Below, piece after piece: positions 9,039 to 17,948 of a stretch of 64,000 bases of DNA (the stretch's first letter is position 1; each line of letters begins with the position of its first letter). Where the stretch lies: contig NZ_CP061205.1 of NCBI RefSeq assembly GCF_015240255.1, positions 186,001-250,000 on the forward strand. The letters are read 5' to 3'. Below the pieces are notes generated by a model. That model saw only the letters and a list, made by a program, of their open reading frames with translations. It made no database searches and was not told the origin of the DNA. The position numbers were made by a program, and so were the translations under genes. Source of the stretch: Kordiimonas pumila (GTDB taxonomy: Bacteria > Pseudomonadota > Alphaproteobacteria > Sphingomonadales > Kordiimonadaceae).

Positions 9039-10475
9039 TTACACTTCCTTACCCAAGTTACGTACATCAAAGAGGTGCCCCTTTATGGCCGCCACAGCAA
9101 CCATCGCCGGGCTCATAAGGTGCGTGCGTACGCCAGCCCCTTGACGACCCTCAAAGTTTCTATTCGTACTTGATGCGCAGCGGTCACCCGGCGCAAGAAT
9201 ATCATCATTCATAGCAAGACACATAGAACAACCAGACTGCCGCCATTCAAAGCCTGCTTCGATAAAAATTTTCGACAAGCCTTCCGCGTCTGCCTGCGCC
9301 CGGACCAGAGAAGACCCTGGCACGATCATGCCCCTGACACCAGGGGCAATTTTGCGACCCTTTACCACACAGGCCACTTCGCGCAGGTCCTCAATGCGGG
9401 CATTTGTGCAAGACCCGATAAAAGCATGCGTAATGCTAATATCTTCTATAGGTTTTCCAGCCTCAAGCCCCATATAATCCAGTGCTCGTTCAAGGCCTTT
9501 ACGTTTGGAAAGGTCTGGTTCTGTTTCAGGGTCAGGAATTCGGCTACCAATTGTAACCGCCTGATCAGGGCTCGTGCCCCATGTCACCATCGGCTGGATA
9601 TGATCGATATCCAATATAACTTCTTTGTCAAAAACTGCACGATCATCAGACCGAAGGTGTCGCCATTTCGCCACGGCCTGCTCCCACAACTTACCTTTCG
9701 GAGCACGTGGTTTATCTTTAAGATACTTAAACACTTTATCGTCAGGTGCCATAAAGGCACCCCGCGCACCTGCTTCCACCGCCATATTGCAAATAGTCAT
9801 CCGGGCTTCCACACTTAGGGCATCAATAACAGGCCCAGTGAACTCAATGGCATAGCCAGTTGCCCCAGAAGCCCCAATCTGCTCAATAACAGCCATGATG
9901 ATATCTTTTGAGGTAATACCAAGCCCAACAGCGCCTGTCAGTATAACGCGCATGGTTTTAAGCCGCTTATAAACAAGGGTTTGGGTTACAAGCAGATGTT
10001 CAATTTGGGAGGTTCCAATACCGAAACCAAAAGCGCCTAAAGCGCCGTATGTCGTTGTATGGCTATCACCAGCCGCGACCACCATGCCTGGCAGGATGAA
10101 GCCCTGCTCAGGCGCAACCACATGCTCGATTCCCTGACGGGCATCAAGAATATCAAAGAGTTCTATGCCAAACGCATCGCAGTTTTCTTTAAAATAACTG
10201 ACCTGTAATGCACCGCCTTCATCTGGTTGCACAGCTTTACGCTGAACCTCGGTTGAGTTTACATGATCAACCACCGCCAGTGCAGTTTCTGGGCGCCGCA
10301 CACGGCGTTTTGCATCCCTTATGCCACTAAAAGCTTGGGGACTGGTATATTCATTGAGCACTTGACGGTCAATATACAGGAGCACATGACCGTTATCATC
10401 AAGTGTACTCACGGTATGTGCATCGATATGTTTATCATACAGGGTGCGGGGGCGTTGCTGCGTGTTCAAATTCAT
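9039..10475 (-). CDS. leuC: 3-isopropylmalate dehydratase large subunit (LeuC-type)
   Basis: A 478-residue iron-sulphur aconitase-family large subunit starting at ATG 10475 (MNLNTQQRPRTLYDKHIDAH), seven bases after a GGTAAG ribosome site. The frame extends eight codons further up to a TTG. Signatures are LLYIDRQVLNEYTSPQAF, VAAGDSHTTTYGALGAFGFG, IGSCTNARIEDLR (first cluster Cys) and SGCSMCLAMNDD (the remaining two cluster Cys), all needed for the [4Fe-4S] centre. Length agrees with bacterial LeuC. leuD follows directly. The upstream gene is a TonB-dependent receptor about 210 bp away rather than a leucine gene, so its pathway is less certain than its family. Confidence 0.87.
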   Translation of the reverse strand: MNLNTQQRPRTLYDKHIDAHTVSTLDDNGHVLLYIDRQVLNEYTSPQAFSGIRDAKRRVRRPETALAVVDHVNSTEVQRKAVQPDEGGALQVSYFKENCDAFGIELFDILDARQGIEHVVAPEQGFILPGMVVAAGDSHTTTYGALGAFGFGIGTSQIEHLLVTQTLVYKRLKTMRVILTGAVGLGITSKDIIMAVIEQIGASGATGYAIEFTGPVIDALSVEARMTICNMAVEAGARGAFMAPDDKVFKYLKDKPRAPKGKLWEQAVAKWRHLRSDDRAVFDKEVILDIDHIQPMVTWGTSPDQAVTIGSRIPDPETEPDLSKRKGLERALDYMGLEAGKPIEDISITHAFIGSCTNARIEDLREVACVVKGRKIAPGVRGMIVPGSSLVRAQADAEGLSKIFIEAGFEWRQSGCSMCLAMNDDILAPGDRCASSTNRNFEGRQGAGVRTHLMSPAMVAVAAIKGHLFDVRNLGKEV

Positions 10476-10613
10476 TATCATCTTACCAATGAAAGTCAAA
10501 ATAGCCTTCAGTGCTATATGTCGGGGATTAAAACTGCGAACCTCAACTTGGTGAGCAATTACTTGTGCACACAGATGCGCGCCATACCAAAATCAATTTC
10601 CAAAGATGCACTT

Positions 10614-10641
10614 GCACGCGGGCAGAACCTGCCACGCGTGC
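10614..10641. repeat. Inverted repeat between the receptor gene and leuC
   Basis: The arms GCACGCGGGCAG and CTGCCACGCGTGC pair apart from one bulged base and would form a strong GC-rich hairpin. On the minus strand no T-run follows, so it is not a classical terminator for the receptor gene upstream. It could be a Rho-assisted transcription end or part of the leuC leader. Confidence 0.45.
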
Positions 10642-10686
10642 TGTTTTTATCGATTACCTATGCGGTACAATACCTAAGCTATCTGC

Positions 10687-13092
10687 CTAGAAGTGATAGG
10701 CCGCACTTAAACCAATAGTCCGCGGACGAACAGTTGTTGCGTAAAAGAGCGGATTACCCACATCATCATGGAAACGACCCATCTCTGGCGTGTTCTGAAG
10801 CAGGTTTGTACCATAAACCGATACATCGAATGCCCCAATAGTGGCGCCCAGACGAGCACTTAGCAGAGTGATAGCCGGATTAGCGATATTATCCGGATCA
10901 TAGCTTGTTGTGATCGGATCCCGGTCTGGAGTATTGCCCTGATCGCGTGATGTATATGTATAATCAAGCCTCACATAAGCATTATTGCCAGCCAAGGCAA
11001 AATCATACTGGCCAGACAGCTGCAGATTCCACGGTGAAATACCGAGGGAGTTGCCATCGTTTGCTATAACAGTTGCAGCACCCGTGCCACCTTCTGGTGC
11101 ACCGTACGCTGTTTCACCATATTGAGCGTCAGTATAGCTACCGGAAGCCTCCAGAAGCAGATCTGCAATAGGCTGTACTGCAATCGCAAAATCAAACCCT
11201 TTAATCTTCACACTGCCAAGATTGTCTTTATACGCAGACGTTATACAGCCTGTATTTGTTACATACTGCTGTACATCGCTCCAATCAATGTAGAAGGCAC
11301 TACCTTTCAGTTTCACACGGCCATCTGCAAGACGGGTGTTACCACCAACTTCATAGCTCCAAAGATTATCAGACTTATATGTGTCTGGCGCCTCAATACC
11401 AACTGGGCAGCCCGGTGTACCAGGATTTGGTGAAGCGAAGTTTACGCCGCCAACCCGGTAACCTTTACCTGCAGTAGCATAGAGCATAGTGCCGTCTGAT
11501 GGCTCCCACGCAAGGGAGATTTTGGGCGTGAATGGCTTTTCTGTCGGGGGGGAACCATAAAGCGGTTCAGGCAACCCATTACAGGTTTTACAAAGCAGTG
11601 GACCGCTCACTTCACGCTGGAAATCCAGCTTTGTATGCGCATACCGCAAACCAACTGTCATCTTCAGGTTATCAAGGAACGCATATTCCAGCTCACCAAA
11701 TATTGCAGCCTGCTTGTCGATCGCTGTTTGGTCGATGATAACACTGTAAACGCCGTCGATCAGGCCGTCACCAAAACAATCGGCCGCCTCGATTGAACAG
11801 CCATACACTTGCTCTGTAAGTTCAGGCAAAAGAGGGTCTACAACATCCTGGTATGTATAGAGCTTTGATCTCTGATACACAGCGCCAATAACCCACTGAA
11901 ACCTGCTGTCTTCATTTGTTGATTGCAGGCGCAGTTCCTGTGTGAAGTCTTTTTGCTCAACGCCCGCTAAAGATGCCACACGGTAATCACTTACCGGGTC
12001 CCTCGGCGTTGGGTCACCAACGAGCGCTGCCCAGTTAAAGTTTGAATAGTCTGACGAACGATCAAGAGTCCGGTCAAAATAAGAGGTATTGGCGATCAGC
12101 TCTGCGCCGCCCAAATCCCATTCAATTTTAAGCGCGCTCAACGCATATTTATCGTCCGTTGGTTCAGCCTGCGTGTGGCCAGTCACAAAATTTGCAGAAT
12201 CCGTATCCGAGAGGTCACTCCAAAAATAATTTGTACCGTCAGAGCTTCTATCTTGATAGAGGATAGACGGTGTAATTGTCAGGTTGTCGGTAACGGCAAG
12301 CTTCAACGCGCCGCGGAAAACAAGTGTTTCCTCACCATTAATGTCTTCTTCTGTAACATCTGTACCAGTAAACGGTGCACGATCTATGTAACCACCAGAT
12401 TTTCTGTAAAGCATGCTTGCGCGGAACCCAAGCTTTTCCTCGATAATCGGGCCACCTACCGCAGCACCTGCCTCGTAGCTCATCTCACCGCCTTCAGTTG
12501 TGCTGATTTCGCTTTTTACCTGACCGGAATATTCGTTTAAGTCAGGCTCTGGTGTAATAAAGCGAATAGTGCCGCCCATTGAACCTGTGCCAAAAAGTGT
12601 ACCTTGCGGGCCACGCAGAACTTCAACCCGCTCCAGATCAAATATCTGTGGGTATGCTGTCTGGGTTACGACACCTGTACCAGCGCGCACCTGAATGGGT
12701 GTTTCATCAATGTAGATACCGGTTGTGGAAGCACCTACACCTGAAGAAACACCGCGAATAGAAATGCCACTTACCAGATCATTTGCCGGTGCAAAATAAA
12801 CCCCCGGCGTAAAATTGGCCACATCATCGATCGACTTAATACCCTTTGCTTCCATTTCAGATTCTGAATAAGCATCAAGGCTCATGGGTATCTTGTTAAT
12901 TGATGCAGACCTGCGGGTTGCTGTTACCACAACTTCTTCAATCTCAATGTCTGAGACATCATCTGCCTGCGCCGGTGCAAACTGTGGCAGCATAGCGCCA
13001 AGCACAAAACCAGCTGTAGAGAGTGTGAGTAAATTTTTATGGTGTATTATCAGGCCATGCCGCGCCTTTTTAGATTTTAATGGCATACTCAT
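10687..13092 (-). CDS. TonB-dependent outer-membrane receptor
   Basis: An 801-residue outer-membrane receptor. It starts at ATG 13092 behind an AAGGAGG ribosome site. A signal sequence (residues about 1-42) ends near APAQAD. A TonB box-like stretch EEVVVTATRRS is followed by the plug domain (IPMSLDAYSESEMEAKGI, FTPGVYFAP, RVEVLRGPQGTLFGTGSMGG). The remaining roughly 550 residues form the beta-barrel, ending in AAYHF, whose C-terminal Phe suits the BAM machinery. Four Cys in LCKTCNG and YGCSIEAADCFGD probably pair in extracellular loops. The ligand is not evident; the GSMGG plug form is common in receptors for organic compounds as well as siderophores. No TonB/ExbBD genes are in the window. 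Confidence 0.93.
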   Translation of the reverse strand: MSMPLKSKKARHGLIIHHKNLLTLSTAGFVLGAMLPQFAPAQADDVSDIEIEEVVVTATRRSASINKIPMSLDAYSESEMEAKGIKSIDDVANFTPGVYFAPANDLVSGISIRGVSSGVGASTTGIYIDETPIQVRAGTGVVTQTAYPQIFDLERVEVLRGPQGTLFGTGSMGGTIRFITPEPDLNEYSGQVKSEISTTEGGEMSYEAGAAVGGPIIEEKLGFRASMLYRKSGGYIDRAPFTGTDVTEEDINGEETLVFRGALKLAVTDNLTITPSILYQDRSSDGTNYFWSDLSDTDSANFVTGHTQAEPTDDKYALSALKIEWDLGGAELIANTSYFDRTLDRSSDYSNFNWAALVGDPTPRDPVSDYRVASLAGVEQKDFTQELRLQSTNEDSRFQWVIGAVYQRSKLYTYQDVVDPLLPELTEQVYGCSIEAADCFGDGLIDGVYSVIIDQTAIDKQAAIFGELEYAFLDNLKMTVGLRYAHTKLDFQREVSGPLLCKTCNGLPEPLYGSPPTEKPFTPKISLAWEPSDGTMLYATAGKGYRVGGVNFASPNPGTPGCPVGIEAPDTYKSDNLWSYEVGGNTRLADGRVKLKGSAFYIDWSDVQQYVTNTGCITSAYKDNLGSVKIKGFDFAIAVQPIADLLLEASGSYTDAQYGETAYGAPEGGTGAATVIANDGNSLGISPWNLQLSGQYDFALAGNNAYVRLDYTYTSRDQGNTPDRDPITTSYDPDNIANPAITLLSARLGATIGAFDVSVYGTNLLQNTPEMGRFHDDVGNPLFYATTVRPRTIGLSAAYHF

Positions 13093-13329
13093 GGTGCGTT
13101 CCTCCTTGTTTTCCCTCCCTCAAACTCACACAATCAAAGAGGCGAAACAATTTAGCTGGAACTTAATTATATATTTATATAGTACTTAATAATATTCTCT
13201 ACCACTAACAAGATTCATACCATAACCATATGAAATACTTGCAGAATGTACCTGTTCACTTGATTATCTAATTTTTTATAGTGGCGGGCCACAAGAGACC
13301 CAAAATCCTTTTATAAATCTGCGAAAACT

Positions 13330-13600
13330 TTATGAGCGCTGCATTTTAGTGTGATACGCCATACCAACAACAGCCGCACACGCAATGAAGCTAAAGAATA
13401 TACCAATATAAAATGTCACGGCGGATCCATGCCGGTCCCACATATATCCAGCAATAATATTCGCTATCAAAAACGCTAACCCTTGTGAAAAATTAAAGAA
13501 ACCAAAGGCCGTTTCGCGCATATCATCGGGCGTGTTATCCACCACCATTTTAGCAAGTAATCCTTGTGTCACACCCATATGCGAATGTAACCCTACTAAC
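13330..13600 (-). pseudogene. C-terminal remnant of an MFS transporter
   Basis: About 90 codons still read as the last three helices of a major-facilitator permease: MGVTQGLLAKMVVDNTPDDM, RETAFGFFNFSQGLAFLIAN and a final helix FYIGIFFSFIACAAVVGMAY. The first nine or so helices are missing. The frame overlaps the 3-prime end of the CDF gene, where its apparent ATG (13629) has no independent ribosome site. A deletion that joined the MFS gene tail to the end of the CDF gene explains this. It is unlikely to encode a working protein. Confidence 0.75.
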
Positions 13601-13609
13601 ACATGCAAA

Positions 13610-14242
13610 TTAGTGCTGATGCGTTTCATGGTCTTGCTGCAACTCCGTGCGGGCCTGCCGAATGATTAATATCGCAGACTGGCAAAATAGAGCAGCCATA
13701 CCGCCCGCCACAATCAGGTCAGGCCACATGCTCTCAGTCACCCAAATGCCAGATGCCGCCAATATGACCGCCACATTACCAATCGCGTCGTTCCGGCTGC
13801 ACAGCCAAACAGAGCGCACGTTCGCGTCACCGTCCTTAAAGCGCATCAATAGAAGCGCACAAAATACATTGGCAGCAAAAGCTGCAAAGCCAATCGTCCC
13901 CATCGTTATGGGTTCAGGGACAGCGTCACCCAGCATACGGTACACAGTGCTACCCAGCACCCATGCAGCAATAGCTAGCAACGAAATGCCCTTAAAAAGA
14001 CCGGCCTTTGCCCTGACAGCAAGCGACATTCCAATAACAACAAGGGAAATTGTATAGGTGGCGCTGTCTGCCAGAAAATCGAGCGAATCTGCAAGCAGCG
14101 CCATTGAGCCAGATGCAAGGCCTCCTGATACTTCCACCAAGAACATGGCGAAATTAACAGCAATCACCACCAGCAACACGCGTTTGTATGCCTGCGAGGC
14201 ACCATCAAACTTCACATCATCACCGCAGCATCCATGAGACAT
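13610..14242 (-). CDS. Short CDF-family metal cation efflux protein
   Basis: A 210-residue cation-diffusion-facilitator protein. The start at 14242 (MSHGCCGDDVKFDG) has AAAGG upstream; the in-frame extension to 14368 would run through the divergent regulator's control region. It has about six transmembrane segments. The helix-2 metal site reads DFLAD (usually HxxxD or DxxxD), and the helix-5 site reads CSRND, where Cys replaces the usual His. The cytosolic C-terminal dimerisation domain of about 90 residues is absent. Two Cys and a His sit at the extreme N terminus and several His at the end (QQDHETHQH). It presumably exports Zn, Cd or a similar ion. It is divergent from a MerR regulator. Confidence 0.85.
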   Translation of the reverse strand: MSHGCCGDDVKFDGASQAYKRVLLVVIAVNFAMFLVEVSGGLASGSMALLADSLDFLADSATYTISLVVIGMSLAVRAKAGLFKGISLLAIAAWVLGSTVYRMLGDAVPEPITMGTIGFAAFAANVFCALLLMRFKDGDANVRSVWLCSRNDAIGNVAVILAASGIWVTESMWPDLIVAGGMAALFCQSAILIIRQARTELQQDHETHQH

Positions 14243-14259
14243 TGTTATACCTTTCTGAT

Positions 14260-14277
14260 CTGTATTCATGAATACAG
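14260..14277. promoter_or_regulatory. Perfect 18-bp palindrome between CDF and merR genes
   Basis: CTGTATTCATGAATACAG reads the same on both strands. It lies 17 bp upstream of the CDF start codon and 41 bp upstream of the MerR start, just beside the MerR-type box. It may be a second regulator site or a hairpin in the 5-prime leader of the CDF transcript. Confidence 0.55.
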
Positions 14278-14286
14278 GCATACATG

Positions 14287-14302
14287 CTATAGTAACTGTA
14301 GG
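14287..14302. promoter_or_regulatory. MerR-type (CadR/PbrR-like) operator
   Basis: CTATAGTAACTGTAGG is an imperfect dyad that closely follows the known CadR/PbrR operator pattern CTATAGTrrCTAcAG. Read towards the CDF gene, the dyad lies between TTGCTC and TATGCC with a 19-bp spacer, the overlong spacing typical of MerR-activated promoters. It is 17 bp before the MerR start, so it can control both genes. Confidence 0.65.
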
Positions 14303-14318
14303 AGCAAGAGGAAAAAAC

Positions 14319-14747
14319 ATGCTTGAAAAATTTATGATAGGCGACCTTGCAAGGCAAACTGACTGCAAGGTGCAAACCGTTCGCTATTATGAAGATATTG
14401 GCTTAATGCCTTTGGCCCAGCGCGCTGAAAACGGCAGGCGTATGTATGACCGCAATGACCTTGAGCGGTTGAACTTTATCCGTCACAGCAGAGATATGGG
14501 TTTCACTCTCGATGATATCAAGGCCATTTTGGCCCTTGCAGATCAGCCAGACCAACCATGTGATGCTGTAGACCATATCGCGCGCAACCACCTTAAAAAA
14601 GTAGAGCGCAAAATCACTTCACTCCAAGCACTACAATCAGAATTAAAGCGCATTGTTAGCCACTGTGAAGGTGGCACTGTCGCTAACTGCCAGATTATTC
14701 ATGTACTAGCTGATCATAGCCTGTGTGAAAAACACGGTAAAAAGTGA
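14319..14747 (+). CDS. MerR-family metal-responsive regulator
   Basis: A 142-residue MerR protein starting at ATG 14319 (MLEKFMIGDLARQTDCKVQT); GGAGCAAGAGG lies upstream. The N-terminal winged helix (TVRYYEDIGLMPLAQRAENG, then RMYDRNDLERLNFIRHSRDM) is followed by a long coiled-coil dimer helix. Three Cys (QPCDAV, SHCEGG, ANCQII) occupy the positions of the metal-binding Cys in CadR/PbrR/ZntR-type sensors. With the divergent CDF exporter and the CadR/PbrR-like operator, this points to a Cd/Pb/Zn sensor that switches on efflux. Which metal it prefers cannot be decided from sequence. Confidence 0.9.
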   Translation: MLEKFMIGDLARQTDCKVQTVRYYEDIGLMPLAQRAENGRRMYDRNDLERLNFIRHSRDMGFTLDDIKAILALADQPDQPCDAVDHIARNHLKKVERKITSLQALQSELKRIVSHCEGGTVANCQIIHVLADHSLCEKHGKK

Positions 14748-14850
14748 TGCCAACTCGCTAGTATCACTTCCATATTACACTCCACCAGTGCCTTTCGCAG
14801 AACAGAGGTAATCGGCAGGTACCGCTAAAGGCTATTCATGAAGGCTAAAA

Positions 14851-14889
14851 TTCGGGAGGCACAGAGGTGTGTAACACATGCCCCCCGAA
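14851..14889. repeat. Inverted repeat downstream of merR
   Basis: The arms TTCGGGAGGCA and TGCCCCCCGAA pair with one mismatch around a 17-base loop. There is no T-run. It lies just before the terminator-like hairpin at 14894. Confidence 0.4.
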
Positions 14890-14893
14890 AGGT

Positions 14894-14943
14894 TCATCAA
14901 TCACAACCCTTTGGGAACAGTTGCGATTGATGAGAAGTTTTTC
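14894..14943 (+). terminator. Probable transcription terminator of merR
   Basis: A 14-bp stem with one mismatch (TCATCAATCACAAC pairing with GTTGCGATTGATGA) is followed on the plus strand by GAAGTTTTT. It sits between the merR gene and the convergent amidohydrolase remnant, as expected for a terminator, although the T-run is short. Confidence 0.5.
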
Positions 14944-14947
14944 ATAT

Positions 14948-15370
14948 TTAATATGACTGAACTTTTGCTGCACCGATTTGTTTTTTGGGTGGGTCTACAG
15001 GTTCGTGTATAGGCAGAACAAACTGACCTGCATGCATAACAGTGCGGCCATTAATGATCACCGCATCAACTTTGCCAAGGTCATCTAGATTTTTTACTGG
15101 GTTGCCATCAAGCACAATTATATCAGCGAGCTTACCTGTTTGAATGGTGCCAAGCCGGTCATCCATCCGCAGAATTTCTGCACTGGTTTTGGTTGCGGCA
15201 ACAAGGGACTCACTGTTTGTACAGCCAATTTCAACAAGGCTTTTGAGTTCGTCGATATAGGCATGTGGCATATAGTTGATCCAGTCAACGATCAGGTCTG
15301 TACCAACACCAATTTTAATGCCCTGCTTTTTCATCTTTTTCAGCATGGTTGCAATTGTGTCTTCGTTCAA
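14948..15370 (-). pseudogene. C-terminal remnant of an amidohydrolase
   Basis: About 140 codons encode only the end of an imidazolonase/prolidase-type amidohydrolase: the catalytic Asp region IKIGVGTDLIVDW, then DDRLGTIQTGKLADIIVLDG and NGRTVMHAGQF. The N-terminal sandwich, HxH motif and Lys/His ligands are missing. An in-frame TAG lies five codons before the apparent TTG start, and no ribosome site is visible. The 5-prime two thirds have therefore been deleted. The fragment is well preserved, so the loss may be recent. Confidence 0.75.
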
Positions 15371-15376
15371 TTTTAA

Positions 15377-15400
15377 GCACCGCTGCTAGAACAGCGGTGC
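15377..15400 (-). terminator. Hairpin after the DUF2339 gene, possible terminator
   Basis: GCACCGCTG and CAGCGGTGC form a perfect 9-bp stem with a 6-base loop, 31 bp downstream of the DUF2339 stop codon. The following minus-strand sequence (TTAAAATT) is only moderately T-rich. Confidence 0.5.
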
Positions 15401-15431
15401 CAGTGTTTATTTAAACCAAATGTGAAGTGAC

Positions 15432-17924
15432 TTATTGTTTCGGTTTATCAGATGATTTAGCTTCATTAGTTTCGATGATTCGTCCCAGTTGAATGTGCCG
15501 AAAATATTGGTACAAATAGCCTGTTGCGATAAGTACGACACCTAACCCCATGAAAGAAAGCGCGCGCGCGATACCTTCAAGGTGGCTCATGTCAAACACA
15601 AAGACTTTCACCACAACGACAGCCAGCAAGCCAACTCCAACCATCCGGAGTTTACGAACATCAAAGCGCATACCAACAATCATGAGTGTAACAGCATATA
15701 AGAGCCACGCAGCTGAATAGGCGTAGCACTCCCAATCGCTCGCGGGGCCTGTGCCACCACTTGGGTAGAAGATGTGACGCACTTCCAGCGTAACCCATTC
15801 AAAGCTGGCAAGGAGGCTAACAAGACCGTAAAGAACCATACTGTCTTTCTCACCTACCTTGTTGGCCAACCAGACTTTGGCAGCATAAAGAGCAGCAGGC
15901 ACAAAAAACTGCAGCAGCTGTAGGTTAACAATCGGCCATTCGCCAACATTCAGTTCACGGAAGAAGATATTGTTGAACAACCCACCAGCAACAATCAGCC
16001 CAATAACGCTTACCACTGTCATCAGCTTACGAACGATGCTGAGAACACCGGTGTTATCATTCTGCTCCTGCCAGTAGAGAATAACGCCTGCGGCTGTCCA
16101 GTTGATGGTTTGAAGGGCTGCTTCCAGCGATGTTGGATCGCCTAACAGATGATTTCCGTCTGACACCAGAACCCTGATTTCAAGCGTGGTGAAGGCAATG
16201 AGCAGCAAAGCGCTTCCGGCTTTCAGAACAGATACCAGGCTGTCCTCATTTTGATTATCACCAAACAGTTTGGCCGCATAGGCAAACATCACAGCTGTCA
16301 GGCCGTAGCCATACCAAAGCCAGTTAATGACAGGCATGGCACCCGGATCGCCGTACCCAAAGATTGCCGAATTGAAGAAGAGACGTACCAGAACAATAGC
16401 AGCAAGGCCAATCGCCAACGTGCGCAGACCCTTAACCTCGGTTTTCTTCCAAATAAAGCCCAAGGCTAACACTTCAGTTGCAAGGGCAAAGCTTAACCAA
16501 GCATCCTCAAGGAGAATAGCAAGCGTGAGTGACAGGGCACCAGCCGCACCAGCCGCATAGACGGCCAGCGGCACTCTCCATTCAGATGTTGCTTTTCGGT
16601 TGCACTGCTCTGCTGCAATAGCAAAGAGAACTGCCATAACAAAAGAGATAGCCGCAAACGGCACATTATTACTGTGGCCGTCCATCCGCCAATAATCGAT
16701 GAGCAAAATGATTATCGGATACCCTGCCCCAATAGAAGCCCACAAACCTTTACGGAAAAGTACCCCGAGGCGACTGTATGCAACAATACCAACCAGTCCA
16801 GCAAGCCCGACTGACACAATGAGAAACACTTCAAAGCCGGGCGCTTTAATAGGTAAATGCGCAAAGGTATTCGATGCTGTTTGCCCCATAAAATCTGTGA
16901 GGTTAGCGAGTGACGGCAAATGCCACGTTGCGAGCAAAAACAGGCTACCGAGGAGGCCGATCACAAATCCTGTATCATATTCGGCACATTCTTCAGAGCG
17001 CGTCCTAACAGGAACAGCGGCATATAAAAGGCCAACAAGACCAGAACCCGCCAGCAACAATGCTTCAAGACTATAATGCTCCAGACGCACCATACCAACA
17101 AGCAGAATGGCACAAAGAGCCATGATACAATCTGACAATATGCTGATCGGATGACTTGGAAACAGTCCTAACACTGAACTGTCCGTCGTCCGTTCTGAGC
17201 TTGCACCACGAAGCATCCACTGGTTGATACCACCGAGAGCCAAAACAAAAAGCCCTACCGGCAAAATGTCGCCTGCATGCCAGTTTGTGGCAATCCAACT
17301 CACAACCCAGCCACTAGCGATGACAAGCGACGCAACCGTAATATCTGTCCAGCGGTGCTGACGAGCACCCCAGAGACTAGCTGCGATGATAGCAAGCAAA
17401 TATGGAAACAGTCCCCATGCACTTGGTACATTAGCAGACACCATAAGGGGCACTGCCATACCCGCAACCAGACCAATATAGGCAAAATATCTGCCATGCA
17501 TCCGTGCAAGCCACGATGCACCAAGCGATACTAGCGCCAATATCGCAAATGTAAGGGTTGAGGATAATAGCTCATAAAGGGCATAAGCACTATAAACCGA
17601 GGCAAAGAGTGTAAACAGTCCGCCCGCTGCAACTGCACCGGGAATATAATTAGGCCGGTCCTTGAGCCAGCTCACAACCTGTTGTTTGCGGCGCACCCAT
17701 TCCCCGAACGCTAAAAGTACAAGTCCGAATACAGCCCCTATCGAGACCCGGATAACCGGATGTAAAAGGCCTGAATCAATAGAATACTTAACCATAAAGG
17801 CCCCGCCAAAGGCGAGAGCAATACCGCCGATCCACATCATCCACTTGGATGACAGGTCCCCTTCCATTCGTTCTGGCATTTGTGTGCCATTAGTTGAGCC
17901 ACATGGCTCTTGTTCTCGTTCCAT
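15432..17924 (-). CDS. DUF2339-family polytopic membrane protein
   Basis: An 830-residue inner-membrane protein. The start at 17924 (MEREQEPCGSTNGTQM) has AGGAGG upstream; the longer frame to 17987 runs into operator sequence. After a short polar N terminus come more than twenty hydrophobic helices. The first region, WIGGIALAFGGAFMVKYSID, and the spacing FGLVLLAFGEWVRRKQQ are typical of DUF2339. Biochemical function is not established for this family; a cell-surface or envelope role is possible. It is divergent from a TetR regulator, and three repeated operator-like palindromes between them strongly suggest it is the TetR target. A hairpin follows its stop codon. Confidence 0.85.
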   Translation of the reverse strand: MEREQEPCGSTNGTQMPERMEGDLSSKWMMWIGGIALAFGGAFMVKYSIDSGLLHPVIRVSIGAVFGLVLLAFGEWVRRKQQVVSWLKDRPNYIPGAVAAGGLFTLFASVYSAYALYELLSSTLTFAILALVSLGASWLARMHGRYFAYIGLVAGMAVPLMVSANVPSAWGLFPYLLAIIAASLWGARQHRWTDITVASLVIASGWVVSWIATNWHAGDILPVGLFVLALGGINQWMLRGASSERTTDSSVLGLFPSHPISILSDCIMALCAILLVGMVRLEHYSLEALLLAGSGLVGLLYAAVPVRTRSEECAEYDTGFVIGLLGSLFLLATWHLPSLANLTDFMGQTASNTFAHLPIKAPGFEVFLIVSVGLAGLVGIVAYSRLGVLFRKGLWASIGAGYPIIILLIDYWRMDGHSNNVPFAAISFVMAVLFAIAAEQCNRKATSEWRVPLAVYAAGAAGALSLTLAILLEDAWLSFALATEVLALGFIWKKTEVKGLRTLAIGLAAIVLVRLFFNSAIFGYGDPGAMPVINWLWYGYGLTAVMFAYAAKLFGDNQNEDSLVSVLKAGSALLLIAFTTLEIRVLVSDGNHLLGDPTSLEAALQTINWTAAGVILYWQEQNDNTGVLSIVRKLMTVVSVIGLIVAGGLFNNIFFRELNVGEWPIVNLQLLQFFVPAALYAAKVWLANKVGEKDSMVLYGLVSLLASFEWVTLEVRHIFYPSGGTGPASDWECYAYSAAWLLYAVTLMIVGMRFDVRKLRMVGVGLLAVVVVKVFVFDMSHLEGIARALSFMGLGVVLIATGYLYQYFRHIQLGRIIETNEAKSSDKPKQ

Positions 17925-17948
17925 TTTTTCCTCCTGCGAATCAATAAA

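Noticed and set aside
10614-10641. Rho-independent terminator for the receptor at 10687
   Set aside because: On the minus strand no T-run follows the hairpin; the T-run lies on the plus strand, where no gene ends.
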